NCBI RefSeq assembly: GCF_016864375.1
Contig: NZ_CP069354.1
Span: 2,129,501-2,193,500, forward strand
Origin: Microvirga sp. VF16
GTDB lineage: Bacteria > Pseudomonadota > Alphaproteobacteria > Rhizobiales > Beijerinckiaceae
Length of the DNA: 64,000 nt
Direction of reading: 5' to 3'
Part shown: positions 7,428 to 16,982 of the stretch, one piece after another
Layout: each line of letters begins with the position of its first letter
How positions within the stretch are numbered: the stretch's first letter is position 1
Made by a program: the position numbers and the translations under genes
Notes under the pieces: generated by a model
Databases searched by the model: none
Told to the model about the DNA's origin: nothing
What the model saw: the letters and a program-made list of their open reading frames with translations, nothing else

Positions 7428-8894
7428 ATGTCACCACAGCTGATCTCAATCTACGCTCTCGTGGCGATGTTCGTGGTTGCCACGATCCTGCCGATCAACA
7501 TGGGGGTGCTGGCCTTCGTCGGCGCTTTCCTGGTCGGAACCCTGGTCGCCGGCCAAACCACCAGCGCCATCATCGCCGGCTTCCCCGGCGGCCTGTTCCT
7601 GACCTTGGTCGGGATCACCTTTCTCTTCGCCATTGCTCAGAACAACGGTACCATCGACTGGCTCGTCCGGCTGGCAATTCGTGCCGTGCGGGGTCGGATT
7701 GCCGCGATCCCATGGATCATGTTCGGAATCTCGGCCGTTCTGACATCCGTCGGCGCGGTCAGCCCCGGTGCGGTTGCGATTATCGCGCCGATCGCGCTCG
7801 GCTTTGCCTTGAAGTACAGCATCAATCCGCTGCTCATGGGCCTGATGGTTATCCACGGCGCTCAGGCCGGCGGCTTCTCGCCGATCAGCATCTATGGCGG
7901 CATCACCAACCGGATCGTGGCCAAGGCCGGTCTGCCGCTCAACGAGATCGTGACCTTCCTTGCAAGCTTCGGCGTCAACTTGGCCGTTGCCGTTCTGCTT
8001 TTCTTCGCTCTCGGCGGCCGCAGGCTCCTTCAGGCCAGGGCGGATGTGTCGGCAGGCCAGCAGGCCAGCCCGAACGCCATGGCCGCCACTCCGGCACCAG
8101 TGTCCGTGGCTCCTGCGGCGGTTCCGAGCGCAGCCGGAAATCTGGCGCTGGCTGTTCCGCATGTTGCCGTGACGATCCCGCAGGCCGGTCCCCAAGTCTA
8201 TGGCGACGCCGAGTCGGAAGCCCTGACTGAAGAGAGGAGACTCAGCGATCGTCGCGACGATCCGCTCGCGAGCGGCGATGTCAGTGAGACGCCGGCCGAG
8301 GGGCCGCACTGGTATCGGGTACTCACCCTCGGGGGCCTCATTCTGCTGGCGGTGCTCACCCTGGCCTTCAATCTCGACATCGGTTTCGTGGCGATCACCA
8401 TCGGTCTGGGCCTGTCGCTGATCGCGCCGAACTTGCAGAAGCGCGCCATGGGACAGGTTTCATGGCCGGAGATCATGCTGATCACAGGCGTGAGCACCTA
8501 CGTGGTCGTGCTCGAGAAGATGGGCACCATCTCCTTTGTCGGTGACAGCGTCGCTGGCTTGGCCTCTCCGATGCTGGCTGCACTCCTGCTGTGCTTCATC
8601 GGCGCAGTCGTCTCCGCCTTTGCCTCCTCGACGGCGGTCCTTGGATCACTTATCCCGCTTGCCGTTCCGTTCCTGCAATCGGGAACCGGCGTCAGTCCGA
8701 TCGGCTTCATTGCCGCCATGGCTGTCGCCTCTACTATCGTTGATGTGAGCCCCTTCTCGACCAATGGTGCTCTTGTCCTGGCCAATGCTCAGGGCGTCGA
8801 CCGAGAAGCGTTCTTCCGCAAACTCATGGCCTATGGCGCCATTGTGACAGTGGTCGCGCCGATCGTCGTCTGGGCCCTGTTCGTCGTGCTTTAA
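7428..8894 (+). CDS. matC: MatC-like malonate/dicarboxylate transporter
   Basis: A 488-residue inner-membrane carrier of the dicarboxylate carrier MatC family. About six membrane segments in the N-terminal half (ILPINMGVLAFVGAFLVGT, SAVLTSVGAVSPGAVAIIAP, IHGAQAGGFSPISIYGGIT) match the MatC N-terminal domain. A hydrophilic loop of about 80 residues rich in Ala, Pro and charged residues separates it from the second half (VSAFASSTAVLGSLIPLAVPF, VDVSPFSTNGALVLANA). It should import malonate for the enzymes encoded downstream. ATG 7428 has GAGGAGCGGG upstream. It is the first gene of the matC-matA-matB operon. Confidence 0.88.
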   Translation: MSPQLISIYALVAMFVVATILPINMGVLAFVGAFLVGTLVAGQTTSAIIAGFPGGLFLTLVGITFLFAIAQNNGTIDWLVRLAIRAVRGRIAAIPWIMFGISAVLTSVGAVSPGAVAIIAPIALGFALKYSINPLLMGLMVIHGAQAGGFSPISIYGGITNRIVAKAGLPLNEIVTFLASFGVNLAVAVLLFFALGGRRLLQARADVSAGQQASPNAMAATPAPVSVAPAAVPSAAGNLALAVPHVAVTIPQAGPQVYGDAESEALTEERRLSDRRDDPLASGDVSETPAEGPHWYRVLTLGGLILLAVLTLAFNLDIGFVAITIGLGLSLIAPNLQKRAMGQVSWPEIMLITGVSTYVVVLEKMGTISFVGDSVAGLASPMLAALLLCFIGAVVSAFASSTAVLGSLIPLAVPFLQSGTGVSPIGFIAAMAVASTIVDVSPFSTNGALVLANAQGVDREAFFRKLMAYGAIVTVVAPIVVWALFVVL

Positions 8895-8928
8895 GGCTGA
8901 TCGTCTGATGTGGATGAAGGAGGAGAAC

Positions 8929-10323
8929 GTGAAGCTTTCTCGATCAATGGCTGGATTGGAGTCAGCGCCTGCATTCCTGATTGACCTGATAGACACGCTG
9001 ACCGAGCGGGGGCGTTCCCTGCTCGGTCAGAAAGCGGCGCGAGAGATCGTCGCCAAGGACGCTCTCCCCGCCGTGGGTGAGATGCTGCTCTCGCGCAGAG
9101 GCGAGGCCTCAGGGGTGGCGCTCGCGCAAACTCTGCTGGCGAGTTACGGCGCCGCGCCGAGCGCGGATCGCCTCGCGTTTCTCCAGGCGCTGGCGGATCG
9201 CTTCGGGCCTGATCGCCGCCGGATCGAGGTTGCCATCGAAGCAGTGCGCCAGGATGAGGGAACGGATGCGCTCGAGGGCCTGCATGCCGCGGCGGAGCCT
9301 CGACGGCAGGAACTGATCCGGCGCCTGAATCTGGCTCCCGGCGGCACCTCGGCCCTGGTGCGGATGCGCGAGGAGCTGCTCGAGTACCTGCCCGAGCATC
9401 CGGAGCTGAAATGCGTCGACGCGGACTTCACCCATCTCTTCTCATCCTGGTTCAATCGGGGGTTTCTGGTGCTGCGACCGATCGACTGGAGCACGCCTGC
9501 CAATATCCTGGAGAAGATCATCCGCTATGAGGCGGTGCATGCGATCCAGAACTGGGACGACCTGCGTAACCGCCTCCAGCCGGATGACCGGCGCTGTTAC
9601 GGCTTCTTCCATCCGCAGCTCGTCGACGAGCCGCTGATCTTCGTCGAGGTCGCGCTGACCAAGGAGATCCCCGGTGCGATCGGTCCGCTGCTCGACCTGG
9701 GCCGCACTCCAATTGCTGCGACCGATGCGACGACCGCCGTGTTCTATTCGATCTCGAACACGCAGAAGGGCCTGGGCGGTGTGACCTTCGGCAACTTCCT
9801 GATCAAGCAGGTGGTGGAGAACCTCAAGCGCGAGCTGCCGAACCTCAAGACCTTCGTGACGCTCTCGCCCGTCCCGGGCTTCGCACGCTGGCTGGAGCGT
9901 GAGCGCAAGACGGAGGAGTCCGCCTGCCTCGATGCTGCGTCGAAGGAGATCCTCGGCATCCTCGATGAGCCCGCCTGGAGCGATGATCCGGAGAAGGCGG
10001 AGAGGGTCAGCGACGTGCTTCTGTCGGCCGCCGCGTACTACTTCCTGAAGGCCAGGGATCCAAAAGGTCGTCCCGTCGATCCGGTGGCCCGGTTCCATCT
10101 CGGCAACGGGGCGCGGCTCGAGCGCTTGAACTTCCTCGGCGATGTGTCTCCGAAGGGACTCAAGCAGTCGCATGGCCTGATGGTCAACTACCTCTACGCT
10201 CTCGACGAGATCGAGAGGAACCACGAGGCCTTCGCCGAGAAAGGCGTGGTCGCTGCGTCGTCTGGCGTCCGCAAGGCCTTGCGGGCCGATCTGCCCTCCC
10301 GCGATCTGGTGCCGACGCCATGA
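8929..10323 (+). CDS. matA: Malonyl-CoA decarboxylase
   Basis: Converts malonyl-CoA to acetyl-CoA and CO2. The family core is clear: RRCYGFFHPQ, DEPLIFVEVALT, FYSISNTQKGLGGVTFGNFL and LSPVPGFARWLE, the last containing the catalytic Ser region, then the helical C-terminus with HLGNGARLERLN. I chose GTG 8929 because a perfect AAGGAGG lies 6 bases upstream. An ATG at 8908 would add seven residues but has no ribosome site. The stop TGA overlaps an ATG at 10320 and matB follows, so translation is probably coupled. Confidence 0.92.
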   Translation: MKLSRSMAGLESAPAFLIDLIDTLTERGRSLLGQKAAREIVAKDALPAVGEMLLSRRGEASGVALAQTLLASYGAAPSADRLAFLQALADRFGPDRRRIEVAIEAVRQDEGTDALEGLHAAAEPRRQELIRRLNLAPGGTSALVRMREELLEYLPEHPELKCVDADFTHLFSSWFNRGFLVLRPIDWSTPANILEKIIRYEAVHAIQNWDDLRNRLQPDDRRCYGFFHPQLVDEPLIFVEVALTKEIPGAIGPLLDLGRTPIAATDATTAVFYSISNTQKGLGGVTFGNFLIKQVVENLKRELPNLKTFVTLSPVPGFARWLERERKTEESACLDAASKEILGILDEPAWSDDPEKAERVSDVLLSAAAYYFLKARDPKGRPVDPVARFHLGNGARLERLNFLGDVSPKGLKQSHGLMVNYLYALDEIERNHEAFAEKGVVAASSGVRKALRADLPSRDLVPTP

Positions 10324-10385
10324 CCGCAACGTTCCCAAACATTTTGATCGGGTCCATCATCGACCCTCGCTTCGGAGCCCATGCC

Positions 10386-11915
10386 ATGAATGCGAACCTG
10401 TTCGACCGGCTCGAACGCTCGATCGCCGAGCTCACCAAGACTGCCATCACCACACCGACCGGGGAGACGGTTAGCTATGCCGACCTGATTGCCCAGTCAG
10501 GCAGGCTGGCCAACGTGCTGGCCGCCCGCGGGGTCAAGCCCGGCGACCGTGTCGCCGTCCAGGTCGAGAAGTCGGTGCCCGCCCTGGTCCTGTATCTGGC
10601 GACCGTCCGGGCCGGTGCTGTCTATCTGCCTCTCAACACCGCCTATACGCTGGCCGAGCTGGAATACTTCATCGGCGATGCTGAGCCGTCGCTCGTCGTC
10701 TGCGATCCGGGCAAGCGGGAAGGAGTCGAACAACTCGCCGCGAAGGTCGGAGCTGTAGTCGAAACGCTCGACGCCAAAGGGCAGGGCACGCTGATGGATG
10801 CGGCAGCCGATGCTCCCGATGCGTTCGAGACGGTGCAGAGGGCCGGCGATGATCTGGCGGCGATCCTCTACACCTCGGGCACGACCGGGCGTTCCAAAGG
10901 GGCGATGCTGACTCATGACAATCTCGTCTCCAACGCGCTGACCCTGAAGGAAGTCTGGCGCTTCACGGCGGACGATGTGCTGATCCACGCCCTGCCGATC
11001 TACCACACCCATGGGCTGTTCGTGGCCAGCAATGTCACCCTGTTCTCCGGCGCGTCCATGATCTTCCTGCCGAAGTTCGACGCGGACGAGATCCTTGGGC
11101 TGATGTCGCAAGCCACCGCCCTGATGGGCGTGCCCACCTTCTACGTGCGCCTGCTGCAGCATCCCGGCCTCACCAGGGAGGCGACCTCCGGCATGCGCCT
11201 GTTCGTGTCGGGCTCCGCGCCTCTGCTGGCCGAGACCCACCGCGAATGGAGCGCCCGCACCGGCCACGCCATCCTCGAGCGCTACGGCATGACCGAAACG
11301 AACATGAACACCTCCAATCCCTATGACGGCGACCGGGTGCCCGGCGCCGTCGGCCTGCCGTTGCCCGGCGTATCGGTGCGCATCACCAACCCGGATACCG
11401 GGGAGGAATTGGCGACGAACGAGATCGGCATGATCGAGGTGAAGGGCCCAAACGTGTTCAAGGGCTACTGGCGCATGCCGGAGAAGACCGCATCAGAGTT
11501 CCGCCCCGACGGCTTCTTCATCACGGGCGATCTCGGCAAGATCGACGAACGCGGCTACGTGCACATTCTCGGCCGTGGCAAGGATCTCGTGATCACCGGT
11601 GGGTTCAACGTCTATCCGAAGGAGATCGAGGACGAGATCGATGCCATTCCAGGAGTGTTCGAGAGTGCCGTGATCGGCGTGTCGCACAAGGACTTCGGCG
11701 AAGGCGTGACGGCGGTCGTCGTCCGCTCCAAGGAGGCAGCCGTCGATGAAAAGACGGTCCTGGCGGCACTCGACGGACGCCTGGCGAAATTCAAGCTGCC
11801 CAAGCGGGTCGTCTTCGTCGATGATCTGCCGCGCAACACGATGGGCAAGGTGCAGAAGAACGTGCTGCGCGACCGGTTCGCAGATCTCTATACGGCAGCG
11901 CCCCGCGCCTCTTAG
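10386..11915 (+). CDS. matB: Malonyl-CoA synthetase
   Basis: An AMP-forming acyl-CoA synthetase that activates malonate to malonyl-CoA, feeding MatA so that malonate yields acetyl-CoA. The P-loop is ILYTSGTTGRSKGAMLTH. Other conserved elements are YGMTETNMNTSNPYDG, GYWRMPEKT, FFITGDLGKIDERGYV and the C-terminal catalytic lysine motif PRNTMGKVQKNVL. It aligns nearly end to end with rhizobial MatB from memory, including the start MNANLFDRLE, so ATG 10386 (GGAG upstream) is preferred over the in-frame ATG 10320, which overlaps the matA stop. Confidence 0.93.
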   Translation: MNANLFDRLERSIAELTKTAITTPTGETVSYADLIAQSGRLANVLAARGVKPGDRVAVQVEKSVPALVLYLATVRAGAVYLPLNTAYTLAELEYFIGDAEPSLVVCDPGKREGVEQLAAKVGAVVETLDAKGQGTLMDAAADAPDAFETVQRAGDDLAAILYTSGTTGRSKGAMLTHDNLVSNALTLKEVWRFTADDVLIHALPIYHTHGLFVASNVTLFSGASMIFLPKFDADEILGLMSQATALMGVPTFYVRLLQHPGLTREATSGMRLFVSGSAPLLAETHREWSARTGHAILERYGMTETNMNTSNPYDGDRVPGAVGLPLPGVSVRITNPDTGEELATNEIGMIEVKGPNVFKGYWRMPEKTASEFRPDGFFITGDLGKIDERGYVHILGRGKDLVITGGFNVYPKEIEDEIDAIPGVFESAVIGVSHKDFGEGVTAVVVRSKEAAVDEKTVLAALDGRLAKFKLPKRVVFVDDLPRNTMGKVQKNVLRDRFADLYTAAPRAS

Positions 11916-12177
11916 GGCTTCGTAACCGTTCGCACGTCGAAAGCAATCGAAGGGATCGAAGGGGGTATGTGATTCCCTTCGATCCTATGTGCTTCTGCCC
12001 GCCATTCCCGTCGCACTGAACCCGCCGGGGATAGGAACTACACGGAAGTCCATGCAATCATGTGTTGCCTGCATGACAAACATGCGGACTTCACTGTTTG
12101 GAATTACCGGGCAAATAGCCATATAGCGTGAAGGAAACGCTCAAGGATCACAGAATTCCCATGAAGGAGTCCGTTCC

Positions 12178-12414
12178 TTGACGATCATCGCCCTCCTCGG
12201 TCATTCCCTGGCCAATCTACGACGCAAATCGGCTAGGCTCACACAGCAGAAAGCCCTTTCTCGTCGCAACGGAACCTACGGTTTTTGGACGCCCTTGATT
12301 GCGGCACGCCTGGAAGAGGCGGAGTCCCTTGTCAGTGGGTATGTCCCTCGTCCAGACAGCGCGGCCGCCGATGAGCCTATCCCGCAACTCAAGGGCTGGG
12401 TGTTTCACCGCTGA
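12178..12414 (+). CDS. Small hypothetical protein
   Basis: A 78-residue frame starting with TTG, preceded by AAGGAG 8 bases upstream. The N-terminus (TIIALLGHSLANLRRKSARL) is amphipathic and basic and the rest is acidic, with no domain I recognise. The ribosome site is the main support. It ends 22 bases before the 3' end of the convergent lipoprotein gene. Confidence 0.4.
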   Translation: MTIIALLGHSLANLRRKSARLTQQKALSRRNGTYGFWTPLIAARLEEAESLVSGYVPRPDSAAADEPIPQLKGWVFHR

Positions 12415-12436
12415 TGGACGTTATCTCTCTGGCAGG

Positions 12437-12844
12437 TTAGCGGATTCTGGCCCGGCCCACCGGCACGAGGTCGATGTGAGCCGGATTCGGCTTGTGGTCC
12501 AGCATGGCCCCGTTTGCGGCATCCAGGACGAGACCAAGTGATCCGCCGGGCAGGATCGCGTTTCCCAGCACCCCTGGAGCGGCCTGATCGGTGAGCACTG
12601 GTTTCACAAGAAGGGCCCCGGATCGGTACCCTCGGGCTTCCGCATAGGCGGTGAACTCGGTCTTTCGGCTGACCTTCACGGGACAAGGCGAGCGCGGACA
12701 TGCGTGCCCAAGAGACGTCCGGATCCGGGCGGAGGCTGGGCTGGCGCTGATGATCACCGTCTCCTCGACCCCGCGCGTCACCGTGTTGCAGGCGGCCAGC
12801 GACAGAACCGCTCCTGCCGCACATGCCAGAATTTTCGCTCGCAT
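12437..12844 (-). CDS. Putative lipoprotein, PEGA-like
   Basis: A 135-residue secreted protein with a signal peptide and lipobox (LSLAAC, Cys at residue 19). It is followed by a beta-rich region resembling PEGA-type lipoproteins of rhizobia (VIISASPASARIRTSLG, CPVKVSRKTEFTAYAEARGYRSG, LGLVLDAANGAMLDHKP). It would be anchored to a membrane, and its role is unknown. The start has AGGAGGGATG upstream. A 65-base stretch of this gene (12498-12562) is repeated exactly at 35386-35450 in a non-coding region. Confidence 0.75.
   Translation of the reverse strand: MRAKILACAAGAVLSLAACNTVTRGVEETVIISASPASARIRTSLGHACPRSPCPVKVSRKTEFTAYAEARGYRSGALLVKPVLTDQAAPGVLGNAILPGGSLGLVLDAANGAMLDHKPNPAHIDLVPVGRARIR
12498..12562. 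repeat. 65-bp perfect repeat, copy inside lipoprotein gene
   Basis: Identical over 65 bases to 35386..35450, from TCCAGCATGGCCCCG to GGCAGGATCGCGTT. Here it encodes part of the lipoprotein's C-terminal half. Confidence 0.9.
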
Positions 12845-13268
12845 GGATCATCCCTCCTGCCTGGATCTGCGGTTAAGGCTCCGCTTCCTCCAGCAGGTAA
12901 TGCTCACGGCTAAGCATGCCAGGGCAATCCGTTGAATGAGCAGCCAATAGCATCTGCGGCCGGTGCAAGAGGCTGACCGGTACTCACGGTCACCTGTACC
13001 GTCGGTGCGCTTTATCTGCCGCTTGTGTTCCGATGAGACAAGGCCGTTCCTCTTTTCTCGGTTGCCTGCCCGAGCCGGTAGCTGGCTGGGCCGGCTGGGG
13101 CAGCCCTGAAGTTCCGGAACTTACACCTGTTAGACCCTGCGCCTGAGTCTGCTTGCAAGCGCAAAGCAGAAGTTCATGATGTGCCGGAAACTCTGCCAGA
13201 CTTCATTTTCGAAGCTGGCGGGCTCTCCGAGCGATCGATTGAATCACAGCATGCCGAGGACACCTTCT
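12845..13268. other. Intergenic region, no gene seen
   Basis: Contains the outward start region of the lipoprotein and the leader of the M20 peptidase gene. No repeat, RNA or convincing promoter was recognised. Confidence 0.4.
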
Positions 13269-14669
13269 ATGACCCGCGAAGCCGCCATCAGCAGGGCCGA
13301 GACCTACTTTGATTCGGGTACCTTCAAGGCGGATCTCGCGCGCCTTGTCGCCATGCCGACGGAAAGCCAGAGCCCGGACCGCGCCGGAACTCTCCTGGCC
13401 TATATCGAGAGGGAGATGTGGCCGCTCCTGGAGAGCCTCGGCTTCGCGTGCAGGATATTGAACCATCCGAGAGCAAAGGGACCATTCCTGTTCGCGGAGC
13501 GCATCGAGGATCGGTCACTTCCGACGGTTCTCGGTTATGGCCATGGTGACGTGATCCGGGGGCTCGACAAAGCCTGGAGCGAAGGACTGTCTCCCTGGAC
13601 GCTGACCGAGCGCGATGAGCGCTGGTATGGACGTGGCGTCGTCGACAACAAGGGCCAGCACGCCATCAATATCGCTGGCTTGCGCGCCGTGCTGGAGACA
13701 CGTGGAAAGCTTGGTTTCAATGCCAAGTTCCTGATCGAGATGGGCGAGGAGGCGGGTTCACCCGGTCTGCGCGAGCTGTGTCAGGAGCAGAGAGATCTTC
13801 TGGCGGCGGACGTTCTCATCGCATCGGATGGGCCGCGCCTCATCGCCGACCGGCCGACCGTCTTTCTCGGCTCCCGCGGTGTCATCACCTTCGATTTGAC
13901 CATCAATGCCCGCCAGGGCGGCCACCATTCCGGCAACTGGGGCGGGCTTCTGTCAGATCCGGCGATCCAGCTTGCGCATGCCCTCGCATCCATCACATCG
14001 CCCACCGGTCAGATCCGGATTCATGAATGGGTGCCGAAGGAGCTTCCGGCGGCTGTCCGCCGAGCGCTAACCGATTGCGAGGTTGACGGAGGCTTGGATG
14101 GGCCAACCATCGATCCTGAATGGGGTGAGCCAGGATTGACGCCAGCCGAGCAGGTGTTCGGCTGGTGCTCATTCGATGTACTTGCCATGAAGGCCGGAGT
14201 TCCTGAAACACCCGTCAATGCGGTTCCGCCATGTGCATGGGCGCGCTGGCAGTTGCGCTTCGTCGTCGGGGTCGATTCAAACGAGGTCCTGCCGGCGCTG
14301 CGTCGTCATCTCGATCGGCACGGGTTCCCAATGGTTCGGATCGCCGAGAGCGAGGACGAAATCTTCAACGCCACGCGTCTCGATCCGGATGATCCGTGGG
14401 TTAGATGGGCGGCGACCTCGCTCAGCAAGACGACGGGCAAGCAGCCCGCCATCCTGCCGAATATTGGCGGATCGTTGCCGAACGACATCTTCTCGGAGGT
14501 CCTCGACCTGCGCACGATCTGGGTGCCTCATTCCTATCCAGGCTGCTCGCAACATGCTCCGAACGAGCATCTGCCGGTTGCGATCGCCCGCGAAGGTCTC
14601 GCCATGATGGCCGGACTGTATTGGGATCTCGGCACTGCCGGCTCGCCGTCGTCTGGCACTCGACCATGA
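13269..14669 (+). CDS. M20-family metallopeptidase/deacylase
   Basis: A 466-residue zinc hydrolase of the ArgE/DapE/carboxypeptidase family. Metal ligands and catalytic residues are visible in GYGHGDVI (His, Asp), WYGRGVVDNKGQHA (bridging Asp) and LIEMGEEAGSPG (catalytic Glu and neighbouring ligand), and the final ligand is His in CSQHAPNEH. The dimerisation domain lies between about residues 215 and 330 (GGHHSGNWGG). It cleaves an amide bond in a peptide or N-acyl amino acid, but the substrate is unknown. ATG 13269 follows GAGGACACC. An open frame extends 31 residues upstream without conservation. Confidence 0.85.
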   Translation: MTREAAISRAETYFDSGTFKADLARLVAMPTESQSPDRAGTLLAYIEREMWPLLESLGFACRILNHPRAKGPFLFAERIEDRSLPTVLGYGHGDVIRGLDKAWSEGLSPWTLTERDERWYGRGVVDNKGQHAINIAGLRAVLETRGKLGFNAKFLIEMGEEAGSPGLRELCQEQRDLLAADVLIASDGPRLIADRPTVFLGSRGVITFDLTINARQGGHHSGNWGGLLSDPAIQLAHALASITSPTGQIRIHEWVPKELPAAVRRALTDCEVDGGLDGPTIDPEWGEPGLTPAEQVFGWCSFDVLAMKAGVPETPVNAVPPCAWARWQLRFVVGVDSNEVLPALRRHLDRHGFPMVRIAESEDEIFNATRLDPDDPWVRWAATSLSKTTGKQPAILPNIGGSLPNDIFSEVLDLRTIWVPHSYPGCSQHAPNEHLPVAIAREGLAMMAGLYWDLGTAGSPSSGTRP

Positions 14670-14751
14670 GCACGGCGCGGATCGCGCTTGCCTGCCGGCT
14701 CGCGATCATCACGCAGGCCACCCGAGCCGCCGCTCTGCGACCGACCTGCGC

Positions 14752-15582
14752 CTACAATGGTTTCCGGCAGATCACCTGCACAGGATGGGTGCGGCCCTCC
14801 TCGATGTTGCGCGCCGCGTTGCGCGTCTTCTCTGGTGCGCTTTCGCCCAAGAGGATGTGGATGCCCAGCGGGGGCAGGGCTCCCTGGGCGGCAAGCTCCA
14901 TCATGCGCCTGTAGGCGGCGAGGTATTTCTCGCCCGTGTTCTCCATGCGGATCTCCGTGAAGCCCGCGGCCTCGAGAAGCCTACGCGTGTCCGCGGGCGC
15001 CATCAGATAGGCGCCGCTGCCGTCGTTCGACCACGGCAGGGGATAATGCGGATTGCCGACGGGTCCCAGACCGTGCTCGGTCAGCGCAAAAAAGGCGCCG
15101 GACTTCAGGACCCGGAAGGCCTCGGCGAAGAAGCGCGGCCGGTCGGCCACATTCATGGTGACGTGCTGGGTGTAGGCACCGTCGAAGGTGCTGTCCGCAT
15201 AGGGCAGATCCGCACCGTCCCCCTGCATGATCGTTACCTGATCCTCAAGGCCGATCAGCGCAGTGAGCTTGTTGGCCGCCTCGACGAAGGCCGGGGTGAT
15301 GTCGATGCCGGTCACCCGGCATCCGAAGCGGCTCGCGAAGTACCGGGCCGGACCGCCGATGCCGCAGCCGATGTCAAGGAGATGGTGACTGGCCTTGACG
15401 GGCAGGCTGTCGGCCAGATCGATGGTGGCCGCGAACCCGCGCGCGTGGAAATGGTCGACCGGAGCCAGGTCTTCCATCGTAAGAGCATCCGGAGATTTGC
15501 CCGCCTTTTCCAGCGCCGACAGGATCAGTGCGTAGACGTCGCCCTTGCCCCAATGCTCTGCGATTGCATTTTCGGCTGACAT
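14752..15582 (-). CDS. Class I SAM-dependent methyltransferase
   Basis: The 276-residue protein has the SAM-binding motif I HHLLDIGCGIGGPARYFA, motif II VTGIDITPAFVEAAN, and post-motifs QGDGADLPYADSTFDGAYT and FRVLKSGAFFALTEHG. The domain order resembles sarcosine/dimethylglycine or sterol-type small-molecule methyltransferases of the Methyltransf_11 class. The substrate is not predictable. ATG 15582 has GGGAGAGCG upstream. A second ATG at 15600 would add six residues. The gene stands alone. Confidence 0.83.
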   Translation of the reverse strand: MSAENAIAEHWGKGDVYALILSALEKAGKSPDALTMEDLAPVDHFHARGFAATIDLADSLPVKASHHLLDIGCGIGGPARYFASRFGCRVTGIDITPAFVEAANKLTALIGLEDQVTIMQGDGADLPYADSTFDGAYTQHVTMNVADRPRFFAEAFRVLKSGAFFALTEHGLGPVGNPHYPLPWSNDGSGAYLMAPADTRRLLEAAGFTEIRMENTGEKYLAAYRRMMELAAQGALPPLGIHILLGESAPEKTRNAARNIEEGRTHPVQVICRKPL

Positions 15583-16184
15583 GTTCGCTCTCCCGACCAA
15601 CTAAGCAGCGGGTGACCCGTTCTTCCCTGGCTTCCCCTGCGCGGCCAATGAGTCAGGCCAGCGCAGGCCCAGGAGGAAGGGCAAAATCGTAGCACGTCGG
15701 AGTCCTCCCGTCAGGGCCTCATGGGCTGAAAGGCCACCGGTCCTCCTGTCAATTATCGATGCCTTTGCGCGGCTGATCGCATGTGTTCCGTAGGCAACCG
15801 GATCGAGCCTAATCGCAGCAAATCAGGATCCCAGCGGCAGGTATACTCACGCGCCGTCATCGGTCTCTCGATCAGTCCCGCTCGATAACAGCGGCTCGCA
15901 GATACTGCGCCCGCACCGAGCAACAGTGCATCTGGCGGGGGCAGTTGAATGACTTTTCGCGAATAGAGTTTGACCGGGCTGCCCCGTCATGAAGGTGGGT
16001 TATGGCACGGGGCCAATCTCAGCCTTACTTCTGCATTGCTCAGATGAGCGGACCTTCACACTGATCCCTGCCACTATCCAATATATGCTAGAGAAGCTTG
16101 CAGCCTCGCCTGGATGTTTGCTGCATTCGTAGAGGGCTCGATACTTGGGGCAGCCGATCAACTCGCCAACATGACAGGGGTGAG
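15583..16184. other. Intergenic region, no gene seen
   Basis: About 600 bases without a convincing reading frame, repeat or RNA. Confidence 0.4.
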
Positions 16185-16543
16185 ATGATGACATCGCGAA
16201 TACTGGCAATTGTGGTTGCCGCGGCGTGCTCAGTCGGCGGCATGGCGGCGTCCGCAACAAACCTCAAGCCGATCGAACCGCTCGCCCTTCAGAACGTCGT
16301 GGAAACGACAGCCAGAGAACTCCTCCTGCCGGGCGCCATGGTTCTTCTGCGCACGCCGCAGGGCCAGTTTGCTGTTGGCTACGGCGCGACGGAGCTGGGC
16401 GGCACGATCCCGTCAACGATGTCACGCTGATCATCTGGACCAGCCTGACCGTGTCGCTTGACGGCCAGCCAACGGCCAACACCCTCATGCTCAAGATCCT
16501 CGCTCAGATTTATACGGTATCGCCGCTTCAGCATCGGCAGTGA
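16185..16543 (+). pseudogene. Serine hydrolase (beta-lactamase/D-Ala-D-Ala carboxypeptidase type) with internal deletion
   Basis: The start is normal: ATG, signal peptide TSRILAIVVAAACSVGGMAASA, then the mature N-terminus VVETTARELLLPGAMVLLRTPQGQFAVGYGATELG. At about 16413 the frame breaks and a second frame supplies the typical C-terminus TLIIWTSLTVSLDGQPTANTL followed by LKILAQIYTVSPL. Everything between, including the SxxK catalytic motif and most of the fold (some 300 residues in relatives, from memory), is gone. It is a deletion pseudogene rather than a short gene. Confidence 0.75.
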
Positions 16544-16682
16544 GCCGTGAGCCACGGCGCCTGGCTGAAGGAATGTCTGCATGAGAGCTTCATGTGGTTG
16601 ACCCAGCCGCCGCCGCAGTTCGGGCCCGCACGATGCGCTAGGACGATTAGAACGCGGTGGCGATCGAGTATGGGAGTCTCCT

Positions 16683-16940
16683 TCAGGCCGCGGTCGGGGT
16701 GTAGCCTGCCTCGGTTATGAGGGACTCGATGGACGTCAGATCGGTGCTGCCGCGGACCGAGACGAGCTTGGAGGCCGGATCCGCCTCGACGCTCGTGCCG
16801 GGCAGGCCCGTCTCGATGGCCTTCTTGACGGTCCCGGCGCAGTGGCCGCAGGTCATGTCCTCGACCCGCAGGGTCAGGGCAGCCGGATCACGCTCGGCAA
16901 GCCGGGTATCCTGGGACTGGTCAGCGCTGCATCCGCACAT
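16683..16940 (-). CDS. copZ: Copper chaperone, CopZ-like HMA protein
   Basis: An 85-residue cytoplasmic protein with one heavy-metal-associated domain: LRVEDMTCGHCAGTVKKAIE carries the CxxC Cu(I) site, and GYTPTAA is the usual end. The N-terminus adds a Cys pair (MCGCSADQ). It would carry Cu(I) to the exporting ATPase or to CueR. ATG 16940 is preferred because ACGGAG lies 8 bases upstream. ATG 16958 has no ribosome site. A CueR-type box lies at 16983-17004 just upstream. Confidence 0.88.
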   Translation of the reverse strand: MCGCSADQSQDTRLAERDPAALTLRVEDMTCGHCAGTVKKAIETGLPGTSVEADPASKLVSVRGSTDLTSIESLITEAGYTPTAA

Positions 16941-16982
16941 CGCATTTCTCCGTTTCATGGTGGCGATGGAGGAACCGTGCGG

